A stretch of DNA of 64,000 nt from Nocardia sp. CNY236 (GTDB taxonomy: Bacteria > Actinomycetota > Actinomycetes > Mycobacteriales > Mycobacteriaceae), in NCBI RefSeq assembly GCF_000482385.1, contig NZ_KI519393.1, positions 152,393 to 216,392 of the forward strand, in the 5' to 3' direction. The position numbers were made by a program, and so were the translations under genes. Position 1 is the first letter of the stretch. Every line of letters starts with the position of its first letter. Shown here piece after piece: positions 34,888 to 42,775 of the stretch. The notes below the pieces were generated by a model, which worked only from the letters and a program-made list of their open reading frames with translations, was not told where the DNA came from and did no database searches.

Positions 34888-35079
34888 TCACTTCGTCGGC
34901 ATGAGCAGCCACAGCACGAGATAGATCAATACCTGTGGGCCGGGCAATAGGCACGAAACCACGAACAGCAGACGAACGAGATTGGAATTCCAGCCCACGA
35001 AATCGGCAATACCACCACACACCCCAGCGACCCACTTGTCGTCGCTCGAGCGAGTGAAACGGCGTTTGGGAGCGCTCAT
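34888..35079 (-). CDS. Small PspC-domain membrane protein
   Basis: A 63-aa PspC protein from ATG 35079: basic N-terminus SAPKRRFTRSSDDKWVAGVCGGIADFVGW, then one hydrophobic helix (LLFVVSCLLPGPQVLIYLVLWLLMP). It carries the conserved GVCGGIA turn. PspC proteins sense or stabilise the stressed membrane. It stands at the 5' end of the five-gene run before the glmS side and 138 bases downstream of glmM. Confidence 0.88.
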   Translation of the reverse strand: MSAPKRRFTRSSDDKWVAGVCGGIADFVGWNSNLVRLLFVVSCLLPGPQVLIYLVLWLLMPTK

Positions 35080-35217
35080 GAGTCTTCTTCCTCCGACGGT
35101 GATCACAACATCTCCAGTGTGCCCGTCATCGGTTCGACGACCGACACCGAACTTCGAGAAGCTCTCGAATACTGTCGGGCGCTGCCGCCTCACCCGCCTT
35201 CCCCTCGGGCGCCGCCC

Positions 35218-36609
35218 CTATACGGAAGCAACCCGCTTCGCGAGAACGTCGGCCAATTGCCGTGCCTGCACCGGGTCGGTGGCCTCCACCATGACTCGCA
35301 CCAGTTCTTCGGTTCCACTGGGCCGCAGCAGAATCCGTCCGGAGTCGGCGAGAATTCGCTCGGCTTCCAACACGGCCTCGCGTACTTCGGGAGCCTGCGC
35401 TACCAGAGACTTGTCACTGACCGGAACATTCACCAATACCTGCGGCACAGTTTCCATGACGGCGGCCAGGTCGGCCAGCGACCGCCCGGTCCCAGCCATC
35501 CGAGCCATCAGGCGTAGACCGGTCAGGATTCCGTCACCAGTCGTTCCATATCGCGGAAGAACCAGATGCCCCGACTGCTCCCCACCCAGCGTGAAACCGC
35601 CCCGCCGAAGCTCTTCGAGGACATAGCGATCACCGACAGATGTGGTGCGCACAGTGATTCCGGCCGCACGCATGGCAATGTGCAAACCGAGGTTGCTCAT
35701 CACAGTGGCGACCAGGGTGGCATCGGCCAACTCTCCTGCCTCGTGCATCGCAATCGCCAGAATCGCCATGATCCGGTCGCCGTCGACAAGGCTCCCGTCC
35801 GCTGCGACGGCCAGGCAACGGTCGGCATCACCGTCGTGCGCGAGCCCCAGGTCGGCTCCGTGCTCCACGACTGCGGACCGGACCTGGTCCACATGGGTCG
35901 AACCACAGCCGTCATTGATGTTGAGGCCGTTCGGCTCGGCGTTGAGGGCGATGACCGTCGCCCCGGCCGCTCGATAGGCGACCGGCGCAACCTCGGCCGC
36001 GGCGCCGTGCGCGCAATCGACCACGACGGTCAGTCCGGACAGATCCTGTCCCGTCGCCGCGATCACGTGCTCCACGTAACGCTCATGGCTATGGGCGAGA
36101 CCATATCGACCCGGAATCACCGATCCGTTGTGTGCATTCGACGCGCCGCGCACCCGTCCGATGCGCGCGCCGGTCGGACGCCACGGCGTATCGCGAGCAA
36201 CGAGCGCCTCGATTCGATCTTCCACCGAGTCGTCGAGCTTGTGTCCACCAGCTGCGAAGATCTTGATCCCGTTATCCGGCATCGGGTTGTGCGACGCCGA
36301 GATCATCACGCCCATGCAGGCGTCGTACATCTCGGTGAGATAGGCGACAGCCGGGGTGGGCAGCACCCCGACCAAGAGCACATCCACTCCCGCGGCAGTC
36401 AACCCGGCCGTGACGGCGGCCTCCAGCATCTCCCCACTGGCTCGCGGATCCCGACCGACCACTGCGAGTGCGCGCTGCTCACCGGCGGGCGAGCTGTGTG
36501 AGCCACTCAAGATTTGCGCTGCCGCGCCGGATACGCGCAATGCGCATTCCGGACTCAAGGACTCATTGGCGATACCACGGATTCCGTCGGTGCCGAACAA
36601 GCGGCCCAT
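35218..36609 (-). CDS. glmM: Phosphoglucosamine mutase
   Basis: A 463-aa enzyme converting glucosamine-6-phosphate to glucosamine-1-phosphate. It shows FGTDGIRG at the start, the phosphoserine loop MISASHNPMPDNGIK, the Mg site HDGDADRC, the sugar loop GGEQSGH and the phosphate loop LLRPSGTEELVRVM. Length is slightly above the family's 445-450 because of extra residues around 150-165 (RGASNAHNGSVIPGRYG). It works with glmS in UDP-GlcNAc synthesis. rpsI-rplM lie upstream in the same direction with a 243-base gap. Confidence 0.97.
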   Translation of the reverse strand: MGRLFGTDGIRGIANESLSPECALRVSGAAAQILSGSHSSPAGEQRALAVVGRDPRASGEMLEAAVTAGLTAAGVDVLLVGVLPTPAVAYLTEMYDACMGVMISASHNPMPDNGIKIFAAGGHKLDDSVEDRIEALVARDTPWRPTGARIGRVRGASNAHNGSVIPGRYGLAHSHERYVEHVIAATGQDLSGLTVVVDCAHGAAAEVAPVAYRAAGATVIALNAEPNGLNINDGCGSTHVDQVRSAVVEHGADLGLAHDGDADRCLAVAADGSLVDGDRIMAILAIAMHEAGELADATLVATVMSNLGLHIAMRAAGITVRTTSVGDRYVLEELRRGGFTLGGEQSGHLVLPRYGTTGDGILTGLRLMARMAGTGRSLADLAAVMETVPQVLVNVPVSDKSLVAQAPEVREAVLEAERILADSGRILLRPSGTEELVRVMVEATDPVQARQLADVLAKRVASV

Positions 36610-36852
36610 ACCTCACCCCTTATCGGTGGATCTGCGGTGCGGGTGACAGGAATGGAAGCGGGAGGCCGGTGTGCCCATGCTCAGCCCTGCGCACCTGCCG
36701 GCCCGCATGGCACGACGACAGGCACTGGCTGGCGGGCTTGCTCTCGCCCGCCGCGGCAGTGACCCTACCGCACCAGGTGCGGCCCGCCTCCGTGCCCGTA
36801 CCACCGCGGCCGCCGTCGCAACCGCGGACACGGTGGTCGATAGGTGGCGAAA

Positions 36853-37362
36853 TCAGCGCTTCGAGTACTGCGGCGCCTTGCGCGCCTTCTTCAGGCCGTA
36901 CTTCTTGCGCTCGGTGGCACGCGGATCACGTGTCAGGAAGCCGGCGCGCTTCAGCGCGGGGCGGTCTTCAGGGGTGACCTCGATCAGCGCGCGGGCAATA
37001 GCCAGCCGCAGGGCTCCCGCTTGGCCCGACGGACCCCCACCGACCAGGCGGGCATGCACGTCGAAGGCCTCGCTGCGCTCGACGGTCACCAGCGGTGACC
37101 TGACCAACTGCTGATGCACCTTGTTCGGGAAGTAGTCCTCGATGGTGCGGCCGTTGAGCACGAAATTTCCGGTACCCGGCACCAAACGCACCCGAACGAC
37201 GGCCTCTTTCCGACGGCCGACGGTCTGCACCGGACGATCGATCACGTGGTGGCCGTAGGATGCCGGCGCCTCGGCCTCTTCGTAGCCCGCACCGTCCTCG
37301 ACGGCCTCGACGGCCTCGAATCCTTCGGCGTAGTCCTCGTTGAATTCCTCAGGAGCGGTCAC
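36853..37362 (-). CDS. rpsI: 30S ribosomal protein S9
   Basis: A 169-aa S9. The conserved body begins at VGRRKEAVVRVRLVPGTGNF and ends RKKYGLKKARKAPQYSKR, the universally conserved tail reaching the ribosomal P site. The first 35 residues are an acidic lead (EEFNEDYAEGFEAVEAVED) usual for actinobacteria. Its ATG overlaps the rplM stop as ATGA, coupling the two. Confidence 0.98.
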   Translation of the reverse strand: MTAPEEFNEDYAEGFEAVEAVEDGAGYEEAEAPASYGHHVIDRPVQTVGRRKEAVVRVRLVPGTGNFVLNGRTIEDYFPNKVHQQLVRSPLVTVERSEAFDVHARLVGGGPSGQAGALRLAIARALIEVTPEDRPALKRAGFLTRDPRATERKKYGLKKARKAPQYSKR

Positions 37363-37802
37363 TGGGCCACCTGCTTGATCTCGAACGGAATGGGCTGTTG
37401 GGCGGCATGCGGGTGCGTCGGTCCGCGGTAGACCTTCAGCTTGCCCACGATCGCATTGCCGAGCTTGTTCTTCGGGATCATGCCTTTGATGGCCTTCTCG
37501 ACGAGCCGATCGGGACGACTGTCCAACACCTCGCCAACGGTGCGAGACCTGAGACCACCCGGATGTCCGGAGTGATGGTGGATCAGCTTGTCCTGCCGCT
37601 TGTTGCCGCTGATGGCGACCTTGTCGGCGTTGACGATGATGACGAAGTCGCCACCATCGACATTCGGAGCGTAGGTCGGCTTCGCCTTGCCACGCAGCAG
37701 ATTCGCTGCCTGGACGGCAAGGCGGCCGAGCACTACGTCAGTGGCGTCGATGACGTACCACTGGCGGGTCACGTCACCCGCCTTGGGGCTGTACGTAGGC
37801 AC
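37359..37802 (-). CDS. rplM: 50S ribosomal protein L13
   Basis: A 147-aa L13 from GTG 37802 (PTYSPKAGDVTRQWYVIDATDVVLGRLA), with GDFVIIVNADKVAISGNK, HHSGHPGGLRSRTVGE and KGMIPKNKLGN. GTG gives the same length as the M. tuberculosis protein. It is the first gene of the rplM-rpsI operon, a standard pair. Confidence 0.98.
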   Translation of the reverse strand: MPTYSPKAGDVTRQWYVIDATDVVLGRLAVQAANLLRGKAKPTYAPNVDGGDFVIIVNADKVAISGNKRQDKLIHHHSGHPGGLRSRTVGEVLDSRPDRLVEKAIKGMIPKNKLGNAIVGKLKVYRGPTHPHAAQQPIPFEIKQVAQ

Positions 37803-37978
37803 AGTGCTTCCCTGTCTGTCGTCGGTGTTGCCAGCCGAGCGTGTGGTCGAGGTGCCCCCGGCGGCCGGTGGAGACCCGAGGCTCGGCGAACGGTCGGTCG
37901 ATCGACAAACGATCAGTCGGCCGTACCACACGCCAGCCAGCCAGAGTACCAGCACGGATGCGTACGCACACAGACCCG

Positions 37979-39700
37979 TCAGATCTCGGTCGGCGGCCCG
38001 GGATCATTGGCACCAGGCGCCCCGGGGATGGAGTAGTGCAAGGTATCCATTTCAGCCTTCGCGCAGTCCGCTCGGCCACCAGCAACCGACTGGTTCCTCC
38101 GGGCGGCGGCGACACCCGGCTCGGACCCGTCGATGACATACGGAACGATCGGACAGGCTCCCACCCCAAGAGTTGCGAACGCAACCGGTCCGGCCACGAC
38201 CTCTGCCTCGCCGACGACGGCTCGCGAGTCGAGGCCGACCGATCGCGCGGCGAACTCCATGCGATCGGAGCCGCCGGCGGCAAGCGCGACCAGGGCCAGC
38301 GCGAGCGTGCCGACAACGGCATTGGCACCGAACAAGTTACCTGTCATTTTGTTCCAGAACCTGCCCTTTCCAGGCGGTTCGCCGAAATGGTCGGGCTCGG
38401 CGCCCGCCTCCGGCCCGCGCCGCTGGCTTCGGTCGCCACCGGGATACGACTGGCTGTGGTGGGACACCGTCCGGGGTCCGAATCCTGGATCGAACGGCGA
38501 GGCAACCTGTCCGGGAAGCGGCCCCGCAGTGCCCGAAACACCAGATTGTGGACGGTCGAACACGCTGGCCTGCTGTTCGTCCGATACCGGCGGCGGCCGA
38601 GTGAAGCGACTGCCCAACTCGGCCGTGTTCGGTGGGAGCCCACGCATCGCGTCATGGTCACCCGCCCCGCGGGTCACGTCGTCGGGTGGGGCAGGATGTC
38701 CCGGGCCGTCCCGGCGCGGAGCGGGCCGGGACGGCGGCGGGTTCACCGCGCCACCGCGGTCCGCTCGAGGGCGGCCCACGGTCTCGGTCGGCTGAGCGGC
38801 CGGACCCGACGGGTATTCCGGGTGCGGAACATCGGCCTGCTCCGCTTCGGCGGCTTCTAGATCGCTCACCAGTAAGTGCACCGCGCCGAGCACGAGCGCA
38901 TGCATGGGGTGGTCGGCCACCCGTAGCCGATGCCCGAGGTGGTTCTGGAAAGCCAACCGGAGCGCGTCGTTGAATCGCGCACTACCCGACAACAGCACTG
39001 TCGAAGTGTCCGCACCGATCGAACGCGCCGCTGCCATCACCTCGATCACGACATTGTCCGCAGAGCGAGCATCACGCATGCCCTCGATGTCGACCGGAAC
39101 GTCGACCGACTCGGTGGGCTGCTCGTCGTCGCCGTGCACCGCGACCACCAGCATGCCGCGGCCATCGGAATGTACGCCCGTCGCGCCGATCCCGCGCGGG
39201 CTGGTACGACTTGGTGGCGCCACCAATCCGAGCGCACGCACATAACCCGACAGGGCAACGCTCTCGGGCAGCGGCTCGACGACGACATCGAGCTGTTCCA
39301 GCATGGCGGCATACATTTCCACCTTCGCATCCGGCCAGTTGTCCGGGAAGGGCAGTGCCACCAGGTCCGGTTTGCCGCGAAGGTGCTTGCCGATCTCCGC
39401 GAGTGGGTTGTACAACCGCGCTCGAAACACCAGTTCGGCAGGCCATGTCGCGCCTGCGACCACGATGTGCGGATGCCCCAGGATGTCGCGCACATCGGCG
39501 ATCGCCAGTCCCAGGTCGGGCCGATTGCGTTCCACACCGGTCGTGTGCAACCTGCCCGACGAATCCGCCAAGAGATAGGCCGGCGGCGTCCACATACCTT
39601 CCACCTGCACCGGGCGGAGCGGGATACCCCCGCCACCCGCAGCCACGGACAGCACATCCCAACCCAGATGCACTGCGCCTACTCGCACCGTCACAGGCAT
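37979..39700 (-). CDS. Type VII secretion-associated actin-fold-like membrane protein
   Basis: A 573-aa protein. The N-terminal 280 residues resemble a degenerate Hsp70/actin fold: RVGAVHLGWDVLSVAAG, RDILGHPHIVVAGATWP, EPLPESVALSGYVRALGLV, NVVIEVMAAARSIGADTSTVLLSGSARF and a closing RVADHPMHALVLGAVHL. A Pro/Arg-rich linker of about 190 residues precedes one transmembrane helix (ANAVVGTLALALVALAAG) and an outer domain with two Cys (GACPIVPYVI and GGRADCAK). It sits upstream of the ribosomal pair and divergent from the zinc-peptidase lipoprotein, within the ESX-4 area. Layout matches the genes at 21093 and 42776. Molecular role unknown. Confidence 0.75.
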   Translation of the reverse strand: MPVTVRVGAVHLGWDVLSVAAGGGGIPLRPVQVEGMWTPPAYLLADSSGRLHTTGVERNRPDLGLAIADVRDILGHPHIVVAGATWPAELVFRARLYNPLAEIGKHLRGKPDLVALPFPDNWPDAKVEMYAAMLEQLDVVVEPLPESVALSGYVRALGLVAPPSRTSPRGIGATGVHSDGRGMLVVAVHGDDEQPTESVDVPVDIEGMRDARSADNVVIEVMAAARSIGADTSTVLLSGSARFNDALRLAFQNHLGHRLRVADHPMHALVLGAVHLLVSDLEAAEAEQADVPHPEYPSGPAAQPTETVGRPRADRGGAVNPPPSRPAPRRDGPGHPAPPDDVTRGAGDHDAMRGLPPNTAELGSRFTRPPPVSDEQQASVFDRPQSGVSGTAGPLPGQVASPFDPGFGPRTVSHHSQSYPGGDRSQRRGPEAGAEPDHFGEPPGKGRFWNKMTGNLFGANAVVGTLALALVALAAGGSDRMEFAARSVGLDSRAVVGEAEVVAGPVAFATLGVGACPIVPYVIDGSEPGVAAARRNQSVAGGRADCAKAEMDTLHYSIPGAPGANDPGPPTEI

Positions 39701-39962
39701 AAGTGTGCCCGCTTCGCAAGAGAGATGCTCGCCGGTGTGGTCGGGCCTCGGTGAGCATCGTCGACCTGCGCCCGGACGTGCGCGGCCGACCGAGAGTGCA
39801 TCGCGACGCTGGTCTCATGGCGCTCGGTCCTGATCTGCGCCCCCGGTGAAGACATGCAGCGGATACTATGCCATCGACCGGACAGCGGCGGCGCCCGTGA
39901 CTCGCCACAGCGCACCGAATCCGGTTACCGTCGTTGCGCGAACCGGCCGAGGAGGGGGAGCT

Positions 39963-41408
39963 GTGCCGAAGGTCCGTACACCTGTGTTCGTTACGGCACT
40001 CGTAGGCGCACTGCTGTTGGTCGGCGGCTGTGCTCAGCACGTGGACAGTACAGCGATTTCGATCTACGACGATCCGTTCAAGGTCGCCGGACTGCCCATG
40101 ACCAGCGGACCGAGTGGGCCTCGCAGCAATGTCCCCGACAGCACTCTCACCGCTGTCAACGGCGATGGTGGCGCGGTCGATACATTGGCGCTCAATGCCG
40201 TCGACGACATTCAAAACTACTGGCGAGGCGTCTTCCCCGAGGCATTTCAGAAGAACTTCGAACCGGTCGACCGACTGCTGTCGTGGAGCGCAACCGCCCC
40301 CCGCGCCACGGCCGTGGAGTTTTGCGGGCAGACCACCCGTCGACTGGTCAATGCCGCCTATTGCCCAGTGGACAACTCGATCGGATGGGATCGATCGATT
40401 CTGCTCCCCGCCATGGAGAAAACCTTCGGGAAAATGGCCGTGGTGATGGTACTCGCCCACGAGTACGGGCACGCTGTACACACCTTGTCGCAGATCAGCG
40501 GGCGGCGCGATCCGGGGATCGTCAAAGAGCAGCAAGCGGATTGTCTTGCCGGGGCATTCATTCGCCACGTCGCCGAGGGCAAAGCCGAACACTTCACGAT
40601 CAATACCTCCGAAGGTCTCAACTCGGTTCTCGCGGCCAGCGTCGCCTTGCGCGACTCCGATCCCGACGATCCGGCAAACGTGCACGGCTCCGCCTTCGAA
40701 CGCGTCACCGCAGTGCAGATCGGTTTCACCGACGGTCCCACAGGGTGTGCGGGGATCGACGAGGACGAAATCGACCAGCGTCGGGCAAATCTGCCGCAGA
40801 GTTTCCGCGACGACGGCGGTCGGGGCGAGTTCCCGATCACTCGGGAATCCTTGGCCGAACTCACCAAAGCGCTTCATGCCATCCTGCCGGCCGGCGACGA
40901 ACCCTCCTACGACTACTCCGGTAACAACCGCGAATGCGCCAACGGCGTCGTCACGAAGCCGGTCTCGTATTGCCCGGACACGAACACCATCACGACCGAC
41001 GTACCCCGCCTTGCCGAACGAGGAGTCGTCGAGATCGATGGCAGCGACCTGTTGCCGGTCGAGGTGACCGGCGACTACAACGGCTACATCGTATTCGTGT
41101 CTCGATATACGCTGGCGGTACAACACAGTCGTGGACAGGACCTGTCCGGCGCCAAGACCGGATTGCAGGCGGCCTGCCTTTCCGGCGTGATCACCAGCGA
41201 GCTCGCGGAATCCGATCGCCCGATCAGCCAAGGCGATATCAGACTTTCCGCAGGCGATCTCGACGAGGCGGTTTCCGGACTACTGACCGACGGACTCGCG
41301 GCCAGCGACGTTCGAGGCCAAACGGTACGCAGCGGCTTCTCTCGGATCGACGCGTTTCGTGCGGGCGTCATCAATGGCGAACAGGCATGCATGTCGCGAT
41401 ATTCGTGA
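39963..41408 (+). CDS. Neutral zinc metallopeptidase lipoprotein (KPN_02809/YpfJ-like)
   Basis: A 481-aa protein from GTG 39963, with GGAGGGGGAG just upstream. A lipobox LLLVGGCAQH anchors it to the outer leaf of the membrane. The peptidase core has HEYGH in VVMVLAHEYGHAVHTLSQ (HExxH zinc motif) and a downstream EQQADCLAGAF that supplies the third ligand, as in the YpfJ family; paired Cys (FCGQTTRR, AYCPVDN) suggest a disulphide. It extends to a second domain (CANGVVTKPVSYCPDTN). A cell-envelope protease acting near the ESX-4 machine is inferred from place only. Confidence 0.85.
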   Translation: MPKVRTPVFVTALVGALLLVGGCAQHVDSTAISIYDDPFKVAGLPMTSGPSGPRSNVPDSTLTAVNGDGGAVDTLALNAVDDIQNYWRGVFPEAFQKNFEPVDRLLSWSATAPRATAVEFCGQTTRRLVNAAYCPVDNSIGWDRSILLPAMEKTFGKMAVVMVLAHEYGHAVHTLSQISGRRDPGIVKEQQADCLAGAFIRHVAEGKAEHFTINTSEGLNSVLAASVALRDSDPDDPANVHGSAFERVTAVQIGFTDGPTGCAGIDEDEIDQRRANLPQSFRDDGGRGEFPITRESLAELTKALHAILPAGDEPSYDYSGNNRECANGVVTKPVSYCPDTNTITTDVPRLAERGVVEIDGSDLLPVEVTGDYNGYIVFVSRYTLAVQHSRGQDLSGAKTGLQAACLSGVITSELAESDRPISQGDIRLSAGDLDEAVSGLLTDGLAASDVRGQTVRSGFSRIDAFRAGVINGEQACMSRYS

Positions 41409-41903
41409 CCGAGTACGAACTGCAATCCTCTGGTAGCGATAGGCATTGGGGTTCGGTAAGGTATATCGCAGCCAGCCCGCTCGCTGTCGTCACCATAGCG
41501 AGCAGGGGGAAGGAGGGGAACTGAGCGCTGGCGTCACCGGTCGTGCACACCTGCCGCACCATGGCCTTGCGAGCAGGGCGACCGCACCATGGCCTTGCGA
41601 GCAGGGCGACCGCACCATGGCCTTGCGAGCAGGCCGACCGCACCATGGCCTTGCGAGCAGGCCGATGTGTAGCCACCCAGAGAAGGGACGGGCCGGAAAC
41701 GGGGTGGGGGTGGCTGATCCCTCGGGACACTACCGACTCCTTTGAGGCACTACACGACTCGAAGGGTACTGCCGAACTTTTCTCGGGCGTTGTGGAACCG
41801 ATCAGGCCCACCTTGCGTCCAATCAGATATCCAGGCCAACCAAGGCTTACAAGCCAGCCAAGGCTTCTGCCACTGGCCGAAACGGGAACCGAAAGGAGCC
41901 GAA
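41409..41903. other. Intergenic region and leader before the WXG100 pair
   Basis: About 495 bases. It holds a 7-bp hairpin (41479-41503), a purine-rich GGGGGAAGGAGGGG at 41505-41518 that is not followed by a start codon at the usual distance, and the 28-bp tandem repeat at 41556-41667. AAAGGAG at 41892-41897 is the ribosome site of the first WXG100 gene. No gene is supported. Confidence 0.45.
41556..41667. repeat. 28-bp tandem repeat, four copies
   Basis: Four copies start at 41556, 41584, 41612 and 41640, each beginning GCACCATGGCCTTGCGAGCA; copies one and two carry GGGCGACC and the later ones GGCCGACC or GGCCGATG. The period is not a multiple of three, so translation would change frame at each copy; this argues against coding. 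The repeat lies upstream of the WXG100 genes. Confidence 0.9.
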
Positions 41904-42221
41904 ATGGCGGGACAGCTCGAAGCGAGCGAAGAGGCGATCTCGAACTTCGTCAACAATTGCCGTCAGCGACACCAGGATCTGCAGACTGCGATCATCGCAC
42001 TGAACAACAAGTCCGACCAGACGACCGCGACCTGGAGTGGTGCGGCGCGTCAAGCGTTCGACACGTTCATGGACAGCTACTTCGCCCAGGCGCGGAAGCT
42101 GAACGACCAACTGGATCAGACCTCGGACAACCTCGCTCACGCGGGCCGCAAATTCGCCGAGCAAGACCAGCAGTTCGCCCAGCAGGTGACCGCACAGGTC
42201 TCCAGCCTGAATCTCCCCTGA
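41904..42221 (+). CDS. WXG100-family type VII secretion substrate (first of pair)
   Basis: A 105-aa helical hairpin protein from ATG 41904: EASEEAISNFVNNCRQRHQDLQTAIIALNN, the WxG turn in TATWSGAARQAFDTFMDSYF, and helix ARKLNDQLDQTSDNLAHAG. Such proteins pair with their neighbour and leave through the ESX pore. AAAGGAG precedes the start. It corresponds by place to esxU/esxT of ESX-4, although I cannot tell which member it is. No YxxxD is visible; the signal may be on the partner or on another protein. Confidence 0.92.
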   Translation: MAGQLEASEEAISNFVNNCRQRHQDLQTAIIALNNKSDQTTATWSGAARQAFDTFMDSYFAQARKLNDQLDQTSDNLAHAGRKFAEQDQQFAQQVTAQVSSLNLP

Positions 42222-42257
42222 TCCTGCTGCCGAACCACAGACAACAAGGAGCTCTCT

Positions 42258-42560
42258 ATGGTAGCGAACGACCCCGGTAGGATTGCCTCCAACTTCGGCG
42301 AAGTCGAAGCGGGCGCACAGGCGATTGTGGGCGAGGCCCGCAACGTCATGGGTATGCTCGAGGACTTCCACAGGCAGGTTACCGACTTCGTCACCAACTA
42401 CTGGAAGGGCGACGCAAACGATGCGTTCGCGTCGTTGCAGGCCCAGTGGAACGGACAGATCACCCAGCTGAACACCACGCTCGAGAGCGCAGGCAAGCTG
42501 GTGAGCAGCGGCAACTCCGACCTCCAGAGCACCGACACCACTCTGGCGGGTCTGTTCTGA
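42258..42560 (+). CDS. WXG100-family type VII secretion substrate (second of pair)
   Basis: A 100-aa WXG100 protein: GRIASNFGEVEAGAQAIVGEARNVMGML, the turn NYWKGDANDAFASLQAQW, and ITQLNTTLESAGKLVSSGN, the usual helix-WxG-helix plan. AAGGAG lies ten bases upstream. It follows the first member by 36 bases and ends before a strong terminator, so the two form a bicistron. Probably secreted as a heterodimer. Confidence 0.93.
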   Translation: MVANDPGRIASNFGEVEAGAQAIVGEARNVMGMLEDFHRQVTDFVTNYWKGDANDAFASLQAQWNGQITQLNTTLESAGKLVSSGNSDLQSTDTTLAGLF

Positions 42561-42615
42561 GTCCCTGTCGACAACCCGTCGACCTCGGCTGCTCTACGGC
42601 GAGCGCCGCACCAAG

Positions 42616-42647
42616 ACGCTCGGTCAGGATTCCTGGCCGAGCGTTTT
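42616..42647 (+). terminator. Rho-independent terminator of the WXG100 bicistron
   Basis: Stem ACGCTCGG (42616-42623) / CCGAGCGT (42637-42644), extended inside by CAGG-ATT-CCTG, followed by TTTT ending at 42647. Lies 55 bases after the second gene stop. Confidence 0.85.
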
Positions 42648-42775
42648 GGCTACCACGGCAAACGAAACGCATGGACAATGCATTGGGCGATATGTCGGCA
42701 GCGCCACACTACACGTCGTTGCACAGCACACGATTCCGACCCAGGGAACAACGCCGAACTAGAAAACAATGCGAA

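Noticed and set aside
39072..41231. A 719-codon open frame on the minus strand
   Set aside because: It runs antisense to the zinc-peptidase gene and part of the secretion-associated gene, whose protein motifs, signal peptide and start sites are clear. High-GC codon bias makes such shadow frames common.
41556..41667. CRISPR array
   Set aside because: The repeats are directly adjacent with no spacers and no cas gene is near. The same holds for the other three tandem repeats.
41543..42280. 245-codon frame spanning the 28-bp repeats and first WXG100 gene
   Set aside because: The repeats change frame each copy and the WXG100 gene is in a different frame with its own ribosome site.
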